From positions 97,087,853 to 97,151,852 of the forward strand of contig CM023532.1 in NCBI GenBank assembly GCA_013350335.1: DNA of 64,000 bases. The letters are read 5' to 3'. The stretch is from Chimonanthus salicifolius. Its lineage: Eukaryota; Streptophyta; Magnoliopsida; Laurales; Calycanthaceae. The notes under the pieces were generated by a model. That model was not told the DNA's origin and ran no database searches. It worked only from the letters and a program-made list of their open reading frames with translations. Position 1 is the first letter of the stretch. Every line of letters begins with the position of its first letter. The translations under genes and the position numbers were made by a program. Positions 37,058 through 48,112 of the stretch are shown here, piece by piece.

Positions 37058-39326
37058 CAAGACAACCTAATAAAATCTATATGAATGCATGAAAAATTGA
37101 AAATTAAAAAGAACAATGAATTTAGGCACTTACCTTGCCTTGTTGTGCTTAATTCCAGAAATGTTTAGAGCGTACAATTAAAATTCCTACAAAATTAAAA
37201 CCAGAACTTAGGTGAAGAATCTGAATGTTATGAAAAAATGCATGAATCCAAAACTAAATGTGAATTCCTAAAAAATTATAACTAGTAGAGAAACTAAAAG
37301 AAACTAATAATAATTAAAATTCTAAGGCAAATTAAATAATATTCTAACTTTCCAAAATAATCACCAACATTTAATAGTCTTCAAATTAAATTCCAAGAAT
37401 TGAAAATAATGTAACACCCCGGATTTTCAATTTATGAATATATATGAATATTACCCATTTAATTGGTGAATTATTTAGATATGGATTTTATATGGGTAAA
37501 GGGTTGGGTCATTGCCCAATCAAGACCCAACGGTTTTGGAATTTGTTTCAATAAAAAAATTAAATGGAGATGAATTTAATTAGTAATGCAACATAGATAA
37601 CTAAGGAAGGAGATAATTGTGCATGACCGAATATTGTTTATGCAATCTATGAATATGCGCCTAAGGGGATTGCTAAATAATAAAATGTCTAAGAGATATG
37701 AAATATCTAAGTGATGCACATAAGATCATTTAAAAGAGGCAACAAGGGGCGCAAGGCAAAGGCTAGATTGGAAGGTCAGCAACATCCAATCAAGGAAGCA
37801 AGGGACGCACGACCCTAAGGGGAATTTGATATCTTAAGCACCTTTCAAAAATAGGATCAAAGGGAGTCTTATAAGGAAAAGGAAACAAGGGCACATGGCA
37901 ATTGCCACTTCAAACAAGATTGGCCGAGTGGAGGTTTTAAATAAAGGGTGCACGGCAATTACTATCTTGACACCTTCTAAAGATGGAACCAATTGGGAAG
38001 TATTAAAAAGAAAGAGGGAGGGGCGCACAGCAATACCACCATAGCCGAATTTCCTCTCCATCTCAATTCTTATTCACGGCAAAACAAGAGGAAGAAAAGG
38101 CAGCCAGCAAGAGGTGTTCTCGGCTTGGGAAAAATCAAGAAGAAAGGAGAAGGATTGGAAGAGCAAGAATCAATCGGAACCGGTTAGTATTTTATTTGAT
38201 AAATTTGTTTTAAGATAAAGAACCATAGGGTTCGGCCATGGTGTATGGCCGAACCCCATGGAAGAAGATTGGGAGAGGATTTTGATAATTTTAATGGAAG
38301 CATGAACCATAGGGTTCGGCCACAGTGCATGGCCGAACCCCATGAAAGAAGACATGGTTAATGTATGGATGTTTTTGGTGATTTTGTGGAAAGACATAAT
38401 TATTTTTATGGGTTCAAAACCATGAAGGATATTAGTTATTTTAATGGACGATTTTTGAGAAGATCCTTAAACCATGGGTTCGGGCATGAAGTATGGCCGA
38501 ACCCCATAAATAATTATGGATTTATGTTCATGAATTTAGATCTTGGAAACCATGGAAAGGAAATTAATATGGTGATTAGATCATGGAGGATCAAGGATTA
38601 ATAATTTTAAAAAGGGGATTATGAACCATAGGGTTCGGCCATGGTGTATGGCCGAATCCCATGGAATGTAATACCCCGGATTTTCAAGTTATAAATATTT
38701 ACGGAAGTTACCCATTTAACTTGTGAATTTTAGATATGGACTTTATATGGGTAAAATGTTGGGTCTTTGCCCAATTAAGATCCAATGGATATGTTATAGG
38801 TTCAATTTAAAATAAATGGGTAAGATGTGTTTAATTGGGTCAAGGTTGTTTATTTAGGTCAAATGCCAATTTGGGACCCAATGGGTCATGGTTAAATTGG
38901 ATGACCATCAAGTAGTTCAATTTAAAAATTGAATGGGGCTGAATTTAATTAATAATGCAATAAGCGATTTGGACTAATTATTATGCGCATGGAGTGGAAG
39001 CCAAGGAAGAATATGTGAATGAGATATATGGATTAATGTGGCCGTGTATGAGAGGTTGACATGGAAACATATGGGATATGCGCATAATATATTGGAGTCT
39101 CTAAAGAGGGGTCCTTCCTTGATTAAAATGGCACTTTCTATTTTGGATTAAGTGGAAGTTTATAAGAGGCAATTGTTAAACACAATGGGCGCATAGCACA
39201 TTCTAAATTTAGGATTAAGAATGGCTAAACTTAAGGGTCTTGCTATCTTAATAAGATAGGACTGATTGGGATTAGGCAATAATATCCAATTACTAAATGA
39301 AGGGTTGGCACCTTCTAAAAAACAAG

Positions 39327-39686
39327 ATTGGCCGAGTGGAGTTTGTTTTAAGAGAAGGAGCACACAGCAAAGGCACCTTCTAAGTATAGGTTGGCCGATT
39401 GGAAACTATATAAAAGAGAGGCAACAAGGGGTGCATAAGCACCTTCTAAATATGGAACCAAATTGATACCTTCTAAGTTTGGATCAATTGTAATTTTTAT
39501 AAAACTAAGGAGAAGGGCTCACAGCAATGATATGTTAGCATTGGCCGATTGGAATTTTATTCAAAGGAAGAGAAGGGCAGCAAGGGCGCATGGCTTACAT
39601 AAAATAAGTAAGGGCCTCACGGCATGAGGCAATTACTATCTCAAGAATCTTCTAAGATTGGCCAATTGGAGATCAATAAAGGAGAA
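39327..39686 (+). promoter_or_regulatory. Repeated promoter module with paired CCAAT-type boxes and a TATA box
   Basis: Four copies of TTGGCC(G/A)A(T/G)TGGA at about 39328, 39391, 39541 and 39658, each followed within 5-20 bases by an A/T-rich TATA-like stretch; the best is CTATATAAAAG at 39406-39416. The module reads CCAATCGGCCAA on the other strand, that is, inverted CCAAT boxes. GCACCTTCTAA motifs lie between copies. The host LTR has a single copy at 37920-37932 followed by TTTTAAATAAAGG. Confidence 0.6.
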
Positions 39687-41010
39687 GCAAAACAAAGTAG
39701 CTCACGGCAATACACATAAGGCTGAAATCTCTCTCTCTCTCAAGTTCTTATTCTCGGCTACAACAAAGACAAGGAAAAGCAGCCAGCAAGAGGGAAAGAT
39801 CTAAGAGGAAGGGGCTAAGGAAGAGAAGGATTAGAAGAGCAAGATCAACCGAAGAACAAGCCGAAGGAGTCGCGGAACCAGTAAGTGTTCTTATTAATTT
39901 TGTTTAAGGAAAAAGAACCATAGGGTTCGGCCATGGTGTATGGCCGAACCCCATGGAAAAGGATTGGAAAGGATTATGTATTTAATTTAATGGATAAGAA
40001 TCATGAATCAATTTAATGGGTCTTATGGAATTTATATTGGAGTTGGTTGATGAATCCATATGGGTTTAAATGGATTTGTGTTGATGTTTTCTTAGATGCA
40101 ATTTGATCACAAAAACCATGGAATAACTATATGGTTTTACAAGGGTTTAATTGATGTTCAAGATGGAAACCATGGAAAGACATGGTTTGATTTATGGGTT
40201 TAAATGGTTTAAGATAATTGGATAAACCATAGGGTTCGGCCATGATGAAGGGCCAAACCCCATGGAAGGTTGTTGCTTATAATTTATGGAAATTTTAATG
40301 AAGAAAACCATGGGATGAAATTAGATGATCATGGTGTTCTAAATGGAGTTCGATTGGTTAATTTTAAATAATAGTTAGATGTTAAGGGATTAAATGGAAG
40401 ATGATTTCTAAAGAGTATGAACCATAGGGTTCGGCCATGGTGTATGGCCGAACCCCATGGAGTTGTTTTGATATGGTTGATTGGATTTTGATTGATAAAA
40501 TTAGAAAGCTTTTAATTATGGAAGTTGCATACTGAATTTGGAAAGCATTCCAATTATGGAAAGATGCATACTAAATTGGAAAGTTTCTAATCAAGGAAAG
40601 TGGAGCTTAAATTAGAAAGTTTCTAATTATGGACTTAACATGGTTTATGGACTTAAAATATTGTAAATCAAGTGGGACTTGGTTTTGATTGATTAATATT
40701 TTATAAGGTAAAGGAACTTCACAAGGTGTTTACAATCGCGAGCGGTTACCGGATGAAAGATGCAAGGACACATAGCGGTCTTTGGTAGGATTGCACCTCT
40801 TTGAAACCATGGGTTTATGTACATTGTTTTTATCTTGATTTAATGAATTTATATTGCAAAGAATATGTTTCAAATGGTGATTTTATATGCTATGTTTATT
40901 AGATAAAATAGCATGTGCTTTTAAATATGAGCTTTTAATTGCTATGATTTTGTATAATTGCATAGCATGTGGTCTTTACATCTCATGCATGGCATGGGAA
41001 GGATGACAGG

Positions 41011-41330
41011 TAACCGGGGACCCACACTCCGTCGAGGCGTCCGTAAAACACTCGTGGGGGGATACCTTGATGATGAGAATCCCATCAAAAGGATACTATG
41101 TATGAAGACCCTGGTGATGAGCATTCCATCAGGGGATACCTTGATGATGAGAATTCCATCAAGAGGATACTAAGTAACTGGAGCCCACACTCTGTCGGAA
41201 TGTCCGTAAGACAACTGTGGGGAATACCTTGATGAAGAGAATTCCATCAAGAGAGAAGACCTTGGTGACGAGCATTCCACCAGGAAGATACTTTGATGAG
41301 GAGAATTCCATCAAGAGTATACCTTATGTT
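41011..41330. repeat. Expanded CTTGATG/CATCAAG repeat block in family E LTR
   Basis: Starts after the CATGCATGGCATGGG box: two GACCCACACTCCGTCG-type units and at least five ACCTTGATGA...ATTCCATCAAGAGG hairpin units (41060-41325), more than in any other LTR here. Confidence 0.8.
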
Positions 41331-43303
41331 TTCTGATGGGTGGGACTCACTGCATATGATAGCATGGCATGGCATTGAATCAGCATGATTATGTTCTTTA
41401 TTATCATGCAAGGTTTCTGGTTTTATCGGTATTATTGGATCTCTATTATCATACACTGTTTTGGATACAATGTTTTGAAAGTATGGAATGATTTATTATA
41501 ACTGGTTTTGATATGTATTATATCTGGATTGTTGGTACTAACCCATGTGTTAACCCTAATTGGAATACCTACTGGGCGCGTTGTACTAACGCCCTACTTC
41601 TATCCTAGTTGATGAGATAGGAAACGAAGGGAACGATGAACGTGAAACGGGCCAGGCATAGGAGCTTGGAGGATTATAGTTTATATTTTGAATAAAGTTA
41701 CTCATGAACTTGTATTTGAGTATCTAGATTTTGGAATATAATAACTTAGATGGTTGGATGATTTATTGGATAATTATGATGTTTTAGTGATGATTAAGGA
41801 CTTGACATACTTTGCTATCTAAATGGAATAGAACTTGGTTCTATTATGTTTCCGCAAGTTGATGTTATGATTCCGCAGGTTATGATACTTATTTCGCAAG
41901 TTGATACTGCTATGTGTGAACCATTTTCGTGGACTTGGTCCATGCACACATAGGGTTGGCCAGTTAAGGGTCGGACTTTGGAAGTTCGGACTTAGCTCGT
42001 GTCGTGACGTCCCGCGCTCTATCACTCTACTCTGTTATAAAAAAAAAAAAAATAGACTCTAAATTTACGGGAAGAAACAAGTGAAAAAAGGGCGGGGCGT
42101 TACATGGAAGATGTTTTATTAAATTAAAAAGTGAAGGAACTGTTGGATTGTCTCTATGGGTGAGGTTCGGCCATGGTGTATGGCCGAACCCCACAAGGGT
42201 TTATTTTTGGAAAGTGGAGACTAAATTTGGAAACTTCCTAATTATGGAAGGATGGATGCTAAATTTGGAAACTTTCTAATTATGGAAGGATGGATGATAA
42301 AATTGGAAACTTTCTAATAATGGATTATTGATGAAAATGGAAATTTAGACATCATAGGATTCGGCCATGGTGCTTGGCCGAACCCCATGAACCAATTCTT
42401 ATTGATCATGTTTGGATTAAGGATCGGTTTGGAATTGAACGTGAGGTAATGGCAATTTGATAATATTGGCTGAAAATGAAAGATCATGGGTTCGACCATG
42501 GTGTATGGCCGAACCCCATGAATTTGGATTAGTGGGTTAATTATTAGTCTAAGTACATTGTGAATGAGAATAATGGGTTATGTTAGCCATGGATGGCATT
42601 GTTGTAAATATAAGCAAAATTGAAGGACCATGGGTTCGGTCATGGTCGAACCCCGTGAGGGAGGTTTGTGGATCAAAACATGGATTTAGGCATGTGTTAA
42701 CAAATGAAAGGTTTAATTATGGATTAGACCAATGGCAAGGTGGTAATAAAGGGTGAAAGTGAGGAATCATGGGTTCGGCCATGGTGTATGGCCAAACCCC
42801 ATGAGGATTGTGTTTATGGACTTAAATAATATTGTAAATCAAGCGGGACATGTTTTAATTGATTAATGTGCTATAAGGTAACGAGACCTCACAAACGATG
42901 CGCGATAGAGAGGGATTACCGGACGAAAGATGCAAGGACACATTAGCGGTCTTTGGTAGGATTCCACCTCTTTGAAACCATGGGTTTATGTACATTGTTT
43001 TTATCTTATTTTTGATGAAATTATGTTGTAAAGGAATATGTTTTAAAATATGAATTTTAAATGCTATGTTTATGTTATAAAATAGCATGTGTTTCATTGG
43101 TGTCTCATGCATGGCATGGGGTGAAGGATTTGTAACCGGGGGGTCCACACTCCGTCGGGGCGTTCGAAAAAACTATGTGGGGTTCCCTGATGTGTTTTTC
43201 CATCAAGAAGAAACCGGAGGGTTCACACTCCGTTGGGGCATCCGAAAGACCTATGCGGTGGGTACTTTTATGTACATGTGATGGGTGGGACTCATTGCAT
43301 TCG

Positions 43304-46300
43304 TGTAACACCCCAATTTCTCAACGAAGTGGATAATTATGAAAATGCCCCTGGTTTGCTAAATTAAATGTTTGTGATGTTAAATAAGGAAATGGTGGGA
43401 CCCATTGATCAAATTAAGATCCTATGAGCACATTTTAAATGTCAAATTTGATTGGATGGGTAATGTACATCAATTGGGTCGAAAATGGCTAAATGGGTCA
43501 AAGGGCCCAATTGGGACCCAATGGGTCATAAGGGATTATTTGACCATTGGGTGAGCCCAAATTTAATGGGGTAAGTTGAATTGATTGGAAATCAAGTGGA
43601 GCAAAAATGGGTAGGCATGATGCACAAGTGAAAACTATTTAAAAATGGCAAAATCAGCCCATTAATGGGTCATGTTGTCAAAACGGGTCAAGGGGCTGAC
43701 TGGGGACCCAATGGGTCGGGTTGACCAAGTTGACCACGGATGACCGTGTGGGCCCTCAATTGAACTCAAGTATGAGCTATTGCAGCTCGAGTTGGACTGA
43801 TTTGGATTGAGTTTGAATTAAGTAATGAGGGACTCAATTGTAATTAATGTATGGTATTTAATGTGGTGAGTTAAGCCATTGAGTTAGGTGAGTCAAGATG
43901 GAAATCAATTGGGCTGTAAATCAGTGAGCTGAGTGGGAATGTGAGAAGGTGGCTCGGTCATAAATCACCAAAATAAGTCCCACACGTTGGGGACTTGTTG
44001 TGGGGATTTCCATGATAAATTTTAAATGAAATGCATGGGAATTGGAGGTGATGCTTGGGGAGTTGAGAGGCTGCATTGGCAGGTGCCAAGGGGTGCATTG
44101 GATGGCACCCAAGACCCATCGTTTTTGACAAGAAGTGATGAGGGAATGGAGGGGTCTTGGGGGTTGAAGTACAAAAGGGAAAGACCACCATTGTTGGCCG
44201 ATTTTCACATTGAAAATCCAAAGAAGTCCCATCTCTCTCTCTCTCTCTCCAAACTCGTTTTTCTTGGCTGAACAGCAGAGGTGTTTGCACCAATTGATCA
44301 AGCATAAACCAGCAAAGGATTAAGGAAGAAAGAAAGAAACAAGAGGGGAGAAGGCAAGGATCATAGGCACAGGAAGTTTGGTAAGTGTTTATGTGTTATT
44401 TTGGTTTAATAACATGGAACAAATGGAGCATGTATTGGGCCATGGGTATGGCCGAATGCATCAAGGTTTAAACCTTGAGTAATAGAGGTTTTAAAAGTTG
44501 TAAAAGGGATCATTGGGCTTGGCCACCTTGGAGGGCCGAACCCCATGTAAATAATTGGTTGGTTTTGATGTCTTTGAAACATAGAAACCATGCAATTTGT
44601 GGACTGTTTTAGATGTTTCTTTAAGACTTAAAATGCGTGTTTTAAAGAGGGTTAAAACATGGACTTCAATGTCATGAAGGACTGAAGGTATCATGCGTCT
44701 AAACCATGAATATAAATTGATAAAATGGACCATTGGGCTCGGCCATCTTGGATGGCTGAACCCCATGAAATGTTATGGTCATTTGGATTGAGTCTTTATA
44801 AAATGGAAACCATGCAAAGTGATGGATTGATTTGGATGGTTTTTAGAGGTAAAAACCCGGTAACATTATACTGATTATTACATGTTTAAGTGAGACCTAA
44901 AACATGTTTATGAGGACCAAGACATGGACATAGGGTTCGGCCACCTTGCATGGCCGAACCCCATGAAAGTACTTGATTATTGGTAGGGCTTTCAAGAGAT
45001 GGAAATCATATCAATTGTGGAGAGGTTTACGTGTTTTAAATAAAGCTAATTATTTGACAAAAGGGGTCTAAATCACAGGCCATGAGGTTCGGCCAATTGG
45101 GATGGCCGAACCCCATGAAATAGTATGACAGTTTTATGAAAGTATTTGATGACTTTGTGAGATAAAAACCATATAGGATTATGGTGTTCTTATGGGAATT
45201 AAATGAATTTATGTTACTGTTTTTGGTTGGTCAATATATGGTTGAACCATGTATTGTTCATGGTTGAATTAGCATGTTAAAACCATGAGTAATCATGGTG
45301 AATATTGAACCAAGTGAACCATAGGGTTCGGCCATGGGTATGGCTGAACCATAGGGTTCGGCCCCATGGACCATGGTATGGGTTAAATGGACTAAGTTTA
45401 TGGGTAGTATTTGTTATTGCTTCCATGATTTTATAACGGGTTTAAAATATCCCAATGGGGAACCATTTGGTGATGGATAAAAGGGATTACAAGGTTCGGC
45501 CATGTATAGGGCCGAACCCCATAGAAATGACAATGGTTTTGATATGGCTTAGCCTAGTGGCAAAGCTTTAAATACGGGTGATAATGTAAATATGGATAGA
45601 GAAAGTTTAAAAGGACATGAAAGAAGGGTTAAACCAAGGTGGTATGGTTCGGCCATGGTGTATGGCCGAACCCTACCAAGACATGTTTAAAGGGTTAAGT
45701 ATTTAAGAATTGATTAAATGAAAAAGGAGGTTAAATCCTAAGTTGGTGATGTTCGGCCATGGGCATGGCCGAACCCCACAAGATGTTTTTGGGTCTTAAA
45801 TGTGAATGAACATTTAAATGATAGTATGATTTATTTACTGTTACATCACAAGGTGACGGAAGTGAACGGCGGGCAAGTCGTGAGCAAGTGACGCTAAAGA
45901 AAGATCGAACACTGAAGTGAATCTTCAGTAGGTTTCCTACCTACTTCTAACCACAAATATGATTTGGTTTTATCATGTTTTATGAGATATGTTGTATTTG
46001 TTATTATGTTTCAAGTGAGGTTTTGAATGATGAGCTATGTATTTATAAATGATATACAATGCATTGACATCTCATGCATGGCATGGGGTGATGGGAATGG
46101 AACAACATAATAATAAATACCATATCTACAGGAAATGTGGATTACTCTGGATTAACTTGACATAAGCACCATACCCAAAGGAAATGTGGATTACTCTGGC
46201 TTACCCTTCCGGAGGAAATGAGGACTACTCCGGAATATCTTGACGTAAGAGTTTCTTGAGATAATGGCTATGTAGACTTGTGATGGGTAGGACTCATTAC

Positions 46301-46909
46301 ATGTGCATATACATAGCATTCGTTTTCAGATGTTTTATTGATTATCATGTACTATGATACATATGCATGTTTTGTAAGCTAACCATGTGGTAACCCTGAT
46401 CGGGAACCTACTGGGCGCGTTGATCTAACGCCCTAATTCTATCCTCAGAGGAGAATGCATGTACAAAGAAAGGGAAAGAGAAGGTCGATGACCAGGCGGG
46501 GAGCCAAGCCCAAGTTCTTAATGGTTTATTAGGATTTCTTATTATTGTCTTTTAGTTATATTTTGTGGACATGTAATAATTTGATACCTTACTATGGTTT
46601 GTCTAGGATATTAACAATGGATGGTTGGTTTATGTTATTTATTAGTTGAGACTGGTACTTGCTATCTATTCAAGCTATTTCCGCAGTTAGTCTAGTTTAT
46701 TCCGCAAGTCATTGTATAGTTCCATGTGTGGTTTGTTATTGTGGGTTTAGTCCACACACACATGGGTGGCCAGTTAAGGGTCGGACTTGGGTAGTCCGAA
46801 CTTAGCTTGCGTCATGACGCCGCCCGCTCTCTGCCGTTGTTATTTTATTATTAATTTAAAAAAAAAAAATTAGACTCTGATTTTATCTCGGAGAGGGCGG
46901 GGCGTTACA
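43304..46909 (+). mobile_element. 5' LTR of the complete Tekay-like element
   Basis: TGTAACACCCC...GGGGCGTTACA, 3,606 bp. Contents: GGTTGACCAAGTTGACCACGG region (43730), (CT)n leader (44230-44252; two repeats longer than in the 3' LTR), GTAAGT donor-like site (44381-44386), nine TTCGGCCA-type hairpins (about 44516, 44733, 44935, 45085, 45324, 45356, 45493, 45649, 45752), CATGCATGGCATGGG box, conserved hairpin (46413), terminal box. Compared with the 3' LTR it has a 13-base insertion at about 45351-45363 inside a hairpin. Confidence 0.96.
44381..44386 (+). promoter_or_regulatory. Splice-donor-like site at the end of the LTR leader
   Basis: TTTG/GTAAGT after a CT- and purine-rich leader that may start at a weak TATA (TACAAAAG, 44170-44177). 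The equivalent site is at 53940-53945 in the 3' LTR. Other LTRs have the same arrangement: 8325, 10567, 19271, 39881, and on the minus strand 21178 and 28380. A possible partner acceptor is the CACAG at 47347-47351. Confidence 0.5.
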
Positions 46910-46911
46910 GT

Positions 46912-46923
46912 TGGTATCAGAGC
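46912..46923 (+). other. Primer binding site, tRNA-iMet
   Basis: TGGTATCAGAGC, two bases after the 5' LTR end; an exact match to the complement of the initiator tRNA-Met 3' end. Confidence 0.97.
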
Positions 46924-47346
46924 GAAACGGGAAGTTGAATCATCGAAGTAAGATTAAGAAGGTTTCATGTCTCACTGACAGATAAGAATCCCAACTGACC
47001 GACTCTTCGAAGTCCGCTGACTGGGGGCCGGATTAATTTACTTCGAGTGACTCAGACTGAACAATCGATCTGAGAACGACAATGAAAGATAGCAAAGTAA
47101 AGTACAGTCATCATAACTGGACATATCAAACATAGCAAAATAAGATACACTCCCCTGATATCCCCACACTGAGTAACAAACAACAGGAATTTAGAGATTT
47201 CCCCAGGAACAAAGGAAACAAAGTGTGAAGATTTGGCAATCTCCCCAAACAAAGCACATGAGATTATACATGAAAAATCCCCCAAAATCAAGACTGGTTC
47301 TTTATTGGAACGGTTGTTGTTGATTTATATGTTTTATATGTTGTGG

Positions 47347-47351
47347 CACAG
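47347..47351 (+). promoter_or_regulatory. Splice-acceptor-like site before the accessory ORF
   Basis: T-rich stretch then GTGGCACAG, two bases before ATG 47354. The family H copy has TTTTGTGGTACAG directly before its ATG (minus strand, AG at 16135-16134). The shared GTGG(C/T)ACAG suggests a conserved acceptor. Confidence 0.5.
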
Positions 47352-47353
47352 AT

Positions 47354-47890
47354 ATGTCAAGCAACGAGGAATATACAGAGTTATGGGATAAAGGGACACC
47401 TAGTTGTCCAGTAGATTTGGTGTCGGCTTCCAACAACACCAGCATGGAAGTCAACATGGACCCTCAGGAGGGACCTCCCGAGGAAGAAGATGTGGACCTA
47501 GCACTTGTTCCGGAGGATCTTATGGAAGACATTCCATGGATAATGGAACCTCCCGAGGAAGATGAAGAGGATCTAGCACCTTTTCTGGAGGATCCTATGG
47601 AAGATGTTCCTATAATATTGGAATCGCTTGGGGAGATAGATCCCTACGATACGTGTGAGTTGTGCAACCAAGACGGGCACAACTATATGTATTGTCCTCA
47701 CCCTCCAGGCATTGTTTGCCCGTTCTGTGGACTGCATGGGCACGAAGAGGCTAGGACTAATTGTCCTTATATTGGAGGACCTGGGCCAATACCATGCATG
47801 ACATGTGGAGTATTGGGCCATACGGCGATGACATGTCCTGATAACTGCTTTAGGTTCGTTGATGATGCAGGATCTTCTACGGAGGACTAG
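47354..47890 (+). CDS. Accessory protein with three CCHC zinc knuckles, upstream of gag
   Basis: Intact 178-residue ORF between PBS and gag. Residues 41-65 and 66-90 are a 25-residue acidic direct repeat (both start PPEE and contain DLA, ED and MED). Three knuckles follow: C101-C104-H109-C114, C122-C125-H130-C137 (long last spacer) and C148-C151-H156-C161; the protein ends AGSSTED. Such knuckles in Gag bind nucleic acid, so an RNA chaperone or packaging role is possible, but the function is not known. ATG 47354 lies two bases after GTGGCACAG, a good splice acceptor, and is the conserved start (compare 16133 on the minus strand). It is the only long intact frame in an element whose gag-pol is broken. 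I know of no named family for it; additional ORFs before gag are known from Ogre elements, but I see no likeness. Confidence 0.85.
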   Translation: MSSNEEYTELWDKGTPSCPVDLVSASNNTSMEVNMDPQEGPPEEEDVDLALVPEDLMEDIPWIMEPPEEDEEDLAPFLEDPMEDVPIILESLGEIDPYDTCELCNQDGHNYMYCPHPPGIVCPFCGLHGHEEARTNCPYIGGPGPIPCMTCGVLGHTAMTCPDNCFRFVDDAGSSTED

Positions 47891-47917
47891 GCTAGGAAGT
47901 AGTATGAAGGGACATTA

Positions 47918-47938
47918 AAAAAGAGGGTTATATTGTAA
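47918..47938 (+). repeat. Internal copy of the polypurine tract and LTR start
   Basis: 21 bases identical to 52847-52867, that is AAAAAGAGGG, the spacer TTATAT and the first five bases (TGTAA) of the LTR. It lies 28 bases after the accessory ORF stop and 175 bases before gag. Confidence 0.9.
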
Positions 47939-48112
47939 GGGTGCATTTTGTTTTTTTTTATAGGGTTTTGTTTAACTCTACCCACCTTTGTACAAAGATG
48001 AATTATGAATTTATATAAAGTATGTGATTTTATGATTTTAATGAGGATTTATGGCATTTAATGTATGTTGTGATGGAAACTAAGTCTATGATGTTTCCAT
48101 GAATAAGAAGAA

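Larger units (their letters stand above)
33925..37409. repeat. 427-bp tandem duplication in family C internal region, split by a solo LTR
   Basis: GCAAAATAAATGCAAGA starts at 33925 and again at 34352. The second unit continues after the inserted LTR at 37063-37409 and matches the first over ACAACCTAATAAAATCTATA, the TTTAGGCACTTACCTTG stretch and the AACTAGTAGAGAAACTAAAAG stretch. It lies near the 5' end (PBS side) of the minus-strand element, a region that often carries tandem repeats in large plant Ty3/gypsy elements. No coding sequence. Confidence 0.8.
38667..42104 (+). mobile_element. Solo LTR (family E), TSD TGGAA
   Basis: TGTAATACCCCGG...GGGCGGGGCGTTACA, 3.44 kb, flanked by TGGAA at 38662-38666 and 42105-42109. 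Same family as its host LTR, with a TATA box (39406), a repeated promoter module (39319-39670), a GTAAGT donor-like site (39881-39886), hairpins (about 39922, 40230, 40427), a variable repeat block (41011-41330) and the GGGCGCGTTG hairpin (41574). A solo LTR inserted in a solo LTR of its own family. Confidence 0.93.

Noticed and set aside
43921..44305. Minus-strand frames of 115-126 residues, repeated at 53482-53860
   Set aside because: They are LTR sequence; the two copies are the two LTRs of one element, so their similarity is not evidence of selection.
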